Assembly (NCBI GenBank): GCA_900544235.1
Contig: UQUL01000042.1
Coordinates: forward strand, 1-17,063
Source of the DNA: an uncultured Collinsella sp.
GTDB lineage: Bacteria > Actinomycetota > Coriobacteriia > Coriobacteriales > Coriobacteriaceae
Direction of reading: 5' to 3'
Length of the DNA: 17,063 nucleotides
A model generated the notes under the pieces. The model was not told the DNA's origin. It ran no database searches and worked only from the letters and a program-made list of their open reading frames with translations. The translations under genes were made by a program, and so were the position numbers. Below, in pieces: positions 13,796 through 17,063 of the stretch; position 1 is the stretch's first letter; each line of letters opens with the position of its first letter.

Positions 13796-14173
13796 ATGGA
13801 GCTGTTTGATGATCGGGTGGTTTTGTTTGAGGGCGACGAGGGCGGGGAGTACCTGCTTGTAACGTGTGAGCCGTCTGGCATGGGTGGCCTGGTGGTTCGA
13901 CAGACGAGCGAGGGTCCGTTGACACAATGGTGCTTTGAGGAGTCGCCGCATGTGGTCGAGACCTTTGTGACGCACGAGGGACTTGTGGCGCTGGAGCACT
14001 TCTATGGAGTTGGGACTTCCAACCAGGTCGTGCGCATGCTGAGCATCTCGTTTGCCGATTATGATTGTGCCCAGCGGGTGAGATCGCTCCTGAGGGAACT
14101 TGATGCCAAGTTCGACGTGATCGAAAAGCCAATCGATCGTATGGGGAACGTCGGTATATGCGGAGCAGCATGA
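13796..14173 (+). CDS. Hypothetical protein, 125 residues
   Basis: ATG at 13796 with AAAGGGG (13784-13790) 5 bases upstream. MELFDDRVVLFEGDEGGEYLLVTCEP and the following GGLVVRQTSEGPLTQWCFEESPHVVETF resemble alternating strands of a small beta-rich domain; SISFADYDCAQRVRSLLREL adds a helix. It is acidic, without signal peptide or membrane helix, so cytoplasmic. No family recognised. It follows the serS terminator and a LexA-box-like site, and ends 78 bases before tRNA-Arg; the tRNA promoter lies after its stop. A DNA-damage connection would rest only on that box. An overlapping ATG at 14170 leads to a frame that runs through the tRNA and was rejected. Confidence 0.75.
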   Translation: MELFDDRVVLFEGDEGGEYLLVTCEPSGMGGLVVRQTSEGPLTQWCFEESPHVVETFVTHEGLVALEHFYGVGTSNQVVRMLSISFADYDCAQRVRSLLRELDAKFDVIEKPIDRMGNVGICGAA

Positions 14174-14186
14174 CAAAACTGCGTTC

Positions 14187-14240
14187 CACAAAAAAGTTTG
14201 AGATTGTGCTTGACTCCAATAAGCTAAAGTGGTTTTATAT
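14187..14240 (+). promoter_or_regulatory. tRNA-Arg promoter with A-rich upstream element
   Basis: TTGACT (14210-14215) with a T/A-rich -10 around TTTTATAT (14233-14240), 11 bases before the tRNA. ACAAAAAAGTTTGAGATT (about 14187-14204) upstream matches the pattern before the other two tRNAs. Confidence 0.6.
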
Positions 14241-14250
14241 GTCTTGCGCT

Positions 14251-14327
14251 GCGGCGTTACCTCAGCTGGATAGAGGGTCTGACTACGAATCAGAACGTCA
14301 TAGGTTCGAATCCTATACGCCGCACCA
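14251..14327 (+). tRNA. tRNA-Arg (anticodon ACG)
   Basis: 77 bases with encoded CCA. Acceptor GCGGCGT/ACGCCGC pairs fully; anticodon stem TCTGA/TCAGA with loop CTACGAA gives ACG at 14285-14287; T stem ATAGG/CCTAT with loop TTCGAAT. A34 is normally converted to inosine by TadA so that CGU, CGC and CGA are read. Confidence 0.96.
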
Positions 14328-14337
14328 TTTGAGATTA

Positions 14338-14366
14338 AAGCTCCCGGCAACGGGGGCTTTTCTTTT
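14338..14366 (+). terminator. Terminator after tRNA-Arg
   Basis: AAGCTCCCG-GCAA-CGGGGGCTT (14338-14359) and TTCTTTT. It is the tRNA-Leu terminator with the closing A-T pair changed to G-C on both sides, a compensatory change. Confidence 0.87.
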
Positions 14367-14381
14367 ACGTAAGCACTGCAT

Positions 14382-14415
14382 GGATTCGAACCTCGGTCGA
14401 GGCGCGAGCGTAAAG
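14382..14415. other. Inverted T-loop element downstream of tRNA-Arg
   Basis: GGATTCGAACCT (14382-14393) is the exact reverse complement of this tRNA's own T-arm segment AGGTTCGAATCC (14302-14313). It begins 55 bases after the tRNA end, the same distance as after tRNA-Leu. GCGAGCGTAAAG (14404-14415) follows, paralleling the second block of the Leu element. Confidence 0.7.
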
Positions 14416-14512
14416 CAGACTATTTCCTGTCGACTCGTGTAAGATTTCGAGTAGGTGTCGCGGCCCATCCGTGACCACTCCTTCTTCAAGCGACCGATCA
14501 GGGTGATACTTC

Positions 14513-16954
14513 GTGGCAGAGCGTCCGACATACAAGCTCAGGTTTCTCGATCCCAAGAAGCGCTTTCCGGCGATGCCCGAGCAGCCTGCGGGACGCTCAT
14601 ATGGCGTGGTCTGGAAACTCTTTGGCGAGGACCAGCATGAATCTTGTTATGTCGTCGAATTTGTTGGCAAAAGTCATGTGTCGCTTTTGGGCTACGTGAG
14701 CGTTTCGGGTGAGGTGTACAAGGTAGACCGCCCCGTTAGCGAGGCTCCGCTGCCCAACGATCCCGACATGGAACTGGTCCTTGACGAGTCGGATTCCAGT
14801 ATTGGTGAGATTATGGTAAGGGAAGCCAGCGGTGCAATGCGCGCGTGCGCGCGAACCGTCGGCTCTCCCGAAGGCCCCATGCGCGAGCAGTCCGATCACG
14901 AGACATGGAATTCGGCCCGCTCCCTTCCTTACGGCGAGTTCATGGCGTCGATGTTCCTGCGCTACGTGATATTTGCCAACTCCGAAAGCGCTATTGCGAA
15001 CACGGCGGGCGTCGACGGTCTCGATGCGGACATGCAAAACGTTGTCGACAAGATCAAGCTCGTAAAGTTGCCCGAGCCGGTCGAGGTGTTTTTGGGCTTT
15101 AACACGTCACCGCTCCCCGATGCTATCGAGACGCTGCTTTACCGCGTTGACCATGCCGAGAATCCGAGCGGTATCGAGCGCTATGCCGCCGCCCTTATGA
15201 GCGAGGTCGACTTGCCCCGTCTGCGCACCATTGCCGCCAAGTCCGAAATGAGCCTGGCGCGCATCGACCGGTCAAAGCTGTTTTATCTCAATTTTGATCG
15301 TAGCCTGCTGGACCAGGACGAGATTGACATGCTGCTTGCCATCGAGTGCCGTCTCAACCGCCTCTCCGGCATCCTTGAGCGCATCGGGGCCGGATTGGCC
15401 CCCGCGGCCTCGTCGCCGAGCCTTGAGGGCTGTGCACTCTTTGATTCGTGGCATATCGCTAAGACGACCAACGATGTTCCCCGACTGCTCGATACGGCCT
15501 CGAGCGATAACCCATGGGGCAAACCGGGTACGGTGGCTTGCCAGCCGGGCGGTGAGTGGGATGTGCGTACCCGCTTCGCGCGAATCGTTGAGGCGCTCAA
15601 CGTGGTCACGCGGCTCGACTATACCTATCGAGTAAACGTTGCCGAGGGGATTATGCTCGTTCGGTTTGGGCAGTCTGTCGTGGACGCCATGCCGCAACGT
15701 GAATACGACGCTCAAGATGACGCCTGGCGCGAGCTGGACGAGGACACGCGCGCGATCTGGGCCGCGGAGCACGATGCGCGCGTGGCACTCACGCTTGCGG
15801 CAGCGTGTTTTGCCGCGGGCACCTGCATCACGCGCTGCTACGTGCAGATTGCTGCTCCCGACGGTGAGCAGGGCGAGCGTGTTGTCGCAACGTATTTCTT
15901 TGAGCGCGCGGCCTATCTGGCCGATTGCGTGCCTGTCGCCAAGGATCTTGAGAGCATGGACATGGACGATATGCCGTGCAAGCGTGTGCTTGAGGCGTAT
16001 GAGTCAACCGCTCCGGAGACGATTGAGCCTGCGGAGGTTCATGCTCGTCCGCGTGATGACCATCGCACGCTGCCGCCGGCGCTGCGCGATCTGCTGCTTG
16101 CCGATACGGCTGACGAGTTGGAGGTCATGGAAGAGGACGACGACCCATACGTGGCCCGTGTTGTTGAATTGCGCGAGCAGGCAAAAGTCGACCGTACAGG
16201 TGCTTTTGAAGGCTTTTCCCGTCTTGTCGAGGAGTTGGAGGCTAAGTGCGCCGTCGCCGAGCTTTTGGCGACAGGTCCGGTTCAAACGCAGTTTTGCGAT
16301 AACCAGCTGGTGCGCATGGTGCTACCGGTGTTGGAAGAAGACCGCTCTGTGCGAATCCTTCGTGCGCCCGATGCGCTGTACTTTGCCCAGCACGAGATCT
16401 GCAGCTTTTACGCCGAGCAAGAGGACTTTGAACGAGCGCTGCCCGAGGTGCGCCATCTTTACGATCTGGCGCGCTCGTCCATGCAATCGCACTTTGCGCT
16501 CATCAACGTGCTTGCGCGTCTGGAGCGCTTTGACGAGATTATCGAGGTGGCGCGCCACGGCCTACGTATTGCCAGCGATCGTTCTGCAATCGGCTACCTG
16601 TTCTATCGCTTGGCGTTTGCCTATTGGAATTGTGATCAGCTCGACCTGGCGCTGGCTTGTTACCGTCTGGTGCCGCGCGGTGAGGAATCGGGCAGCAGCG
16701 CGCTGGAAGAAATGCAGGGCCTTATGAACGAGATGGGCGTCAGCGAACCTCCGACGTTCGAGGAAGCGGTCGAGATTATCCGCAAGGCTGGACTCGAGCT
16801 GCCGCCAGTGTCCGCCGTGACGAATCAGCTGGCAGATGCCGCTGTGCAACTGGTCGACAACGGTTTCTTTTTCCTGGCACGCGGTTGCATCTTCCAAATG
16901 TGGCGCACCATGGGCAACGACGAGCTCGGCTCTCTCAACCGCTCGCTGGGGTAG
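14513..16954 (+). CDS. Large hypothetical protein with TPR-like C-terminal helices, 813 residues
   Basis: Starts at GTG 14513, the first usable start after an in-frame TGA at 14504-14506; AGGGTG (14500-14505) is a weak ribosome binding site. No signal peptide or membrane helix. The first 120 residues are beta-rich (YKLRFLDPKKRF, YVVEFVGKSHVSLLGYVSVSGEVYKVDRPVSE). The middle (about 150-520) is mostly helical and acidic with CxxxxCITRCY-type cysteines near 440-445. An acidic hinge (EVMEEDDDPYVARV) precedes residues about 622-722, where FYAEQEDFERALPEVRHLYDLA, NVLARLERFDEIIEVARHGL and AFAYWNCDQLDLALACYRLV look like three TPR units, a protein-binding surface. No enzyme motif was recognised. Function unknown; scaffold or chaperone-like roles are open. 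Confidence 0.85.
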   Translation: MAERPTYKLRFLDPKKRFPAMPEQPAGRSYGVVWKLFGEDQHESCYVVEFVGKSHVSLLGYVSVSGEVYKVDRPVSEAPLPNDPDMELVLDESDSSIGEIMVREASGAMRACARTVGSPEGPMREQSDHETWNSARSLPYGEFMASMFLRYVIFANSESAIANTAGVDGLDADMQNVVDKIKLVKLPEPVEVFLGFNTSPLPDAIETLLYRVDHAENPSGIERYAAALMSEVDLPRLRTIAAKSEMSLARIDRSKLFYLNFDRSLLDQDEIDMLLAIECRLNRLSGILERIGAGLAPAASSPSLEGCALFDSWHIAKTTNDVPRLLDTASSDNPWGKPGTVACQPGGEWDVRTRFARIVEALNVVTRLDYTYRVNVAEGIMLVRFGQSVVDAMPQREYDAQDDAWRELDEDTRAIWAAEHDARVALTLAAACFAAGTCITRCYVQIAAPDGEQGERVVATYFFERAAYLADCVPVAKDLESMDMDDMPCKRVLEAYESTAPETIEPAEVHARPRDDHRTLPPALRDLLLADTADELEVMEEDDDPYVARVVELREQAKVDRTGAFEGFSRLVEELEAKCAVAELLATGPVQTQFCDNQLVRMVLPVLEEDRSVRILRAPDALYFAQHEICSFYAEQEDFERALPEVRHLYDLARSSMQSHFALINVLARLERFDEIIEVARHGLRIASDRSAIGYLFYRLAFAYWNCDQLDLALACYRLVPRGEESGSSALEEMQGLMNEMGVSEPPTFEEAVEIIRKAGLELPPVSAVTNQLADAAVQLVDNGFFFLARGCIFQMWRTMGNDELGSLNRSLG

Positions 16955-16965
16955 GCGAAGCCTCC

Positions 16966-17015
16966 AAGGAGGAAAGGATGCTAGGCAATTAGAAAATTTC
17001 CTCTTGCCCATCCTT
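16966..17015 (+). other. Strong ribosome binding site, four-codon frame and hairpin at contig end
   Basis: AAGGAGG (16966-16972) is 5 bases before ATG (16978), but the frame is only M-L-G-N-stop (16978-16992). AAGGATG (16974-16980) and GGCAA (16984-16988) can pair with TTGCC (17004-17008) and CATCCTT (17009-17015). It may be a leader peptide with a start-masking hairpin, a terminator cut short by the adapter, or chance. Confidence 0.35.
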
Positions 17016-17019
17016 GGCT

Positions 17020-17063
17020 CTGTCTCTTATACACATCTCCGAGCCCACGAGACGCGTAGTAAT
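17020..17063 (+). other. Illumina Nextera adapter and index read-through, not genomic
   Basis: CTGTCTCTTATACACATCT (17020-17038) is the Tn5 mosaic end, followed by CCGAGCCCACGAGAC (17039-17053), an 8-base index GCGTAGTA (17054-17061) and AT, the start of the P7 sequence. These are library construction sequences, so the true genome stops at or before 17019. Confidence 0.98.

Noticed and set aside
13583..14350. 255-residue minus-strand open frame
   Set aside because: Covers the serS end, terminator and tRNA-Arg antisense; composition is that of non-coding DNA.
14158..14442. 94-residue open frame overlapping the 125-residue gene and tRNA-Arg
   Set aside because: It crosses the tRNA promoter, tRNA and terminator, and has no ribosome binding site.

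Overview
The window reads as one GC-rich draft contig, most likely from a Coriobacteriia gut actinobacterium such as Collinsella. This assignment is inferred from the style of the proteins, the strong GC bias with long antisense shadow reading frames, the tRNA-linked intergenic elements and the gene order; no 16S gene is present. The right end is not genomic: the last 44 bases are Illumina Nextera adapter plus index. The left end cuts into a gene.

Layout. 3-2421: three overlapping plus-strand genes, namely a 5'-truncated large protein, a TadE-like pilus pseudopilin and a DUF192 protein, looking like the tail of a tad/Flp-pilus-type cluster. 2438-3030: a compact toxin-antitoxin-like pair with an operator-like dyad in front. 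3070-3269: tRNA-Phe with promoter and terminator. 3284-3515: four dyad units at an exact 62-bp period. 3706-5652: a GH5-like protein whose catalytic acid/base motif is altered, coupled to rsmI. 5722-9198: metG, a strong terminator, then rsmA overlapping tatD. 9242-9563: tRNA-Leu(CAG), terminator, an inverted T-loop element and a second copy of the tRNA 3' end plus terminator. 9635-11894: an SPFH protein, rlmH and proC. 11892-12056: a convergent intergenic region with mirrored modules around a 17-bp hairpin, facing a 57-residue membrane protein on the minus strand. 12339-13622: serS, divergent from that small gene across a palindrome-rich promoter region. 13724-14173: a LexA-box-like site and an orphan 125-residue protein. 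14251-14420: tRNA-Arg(ACG), terminator and a second inverted T-loop element. 14513-16954: an 813-residue protein of unknown function with TPR-like helices.

Most genes serve translation and RNA modification: MetRS, SerRS, RsmI and RsmA acting on 16S rRNA, RlmH acting on 23S rRNA, and three tRNAs. The surprises are mostly non-coding. Both tRNA-Leu and tRNA-Arg are followed, at exactly the same 80-base offset, by an inverted copy of their own T-loop and a shared GCGAGCGT block. The 62-bp dyad array is very regular. The two convergent genes, proC and the small membrane protein, carry the same motif in sense orientation just after their stop codons. None of these could be searched here, so whether they are already described is unknown.
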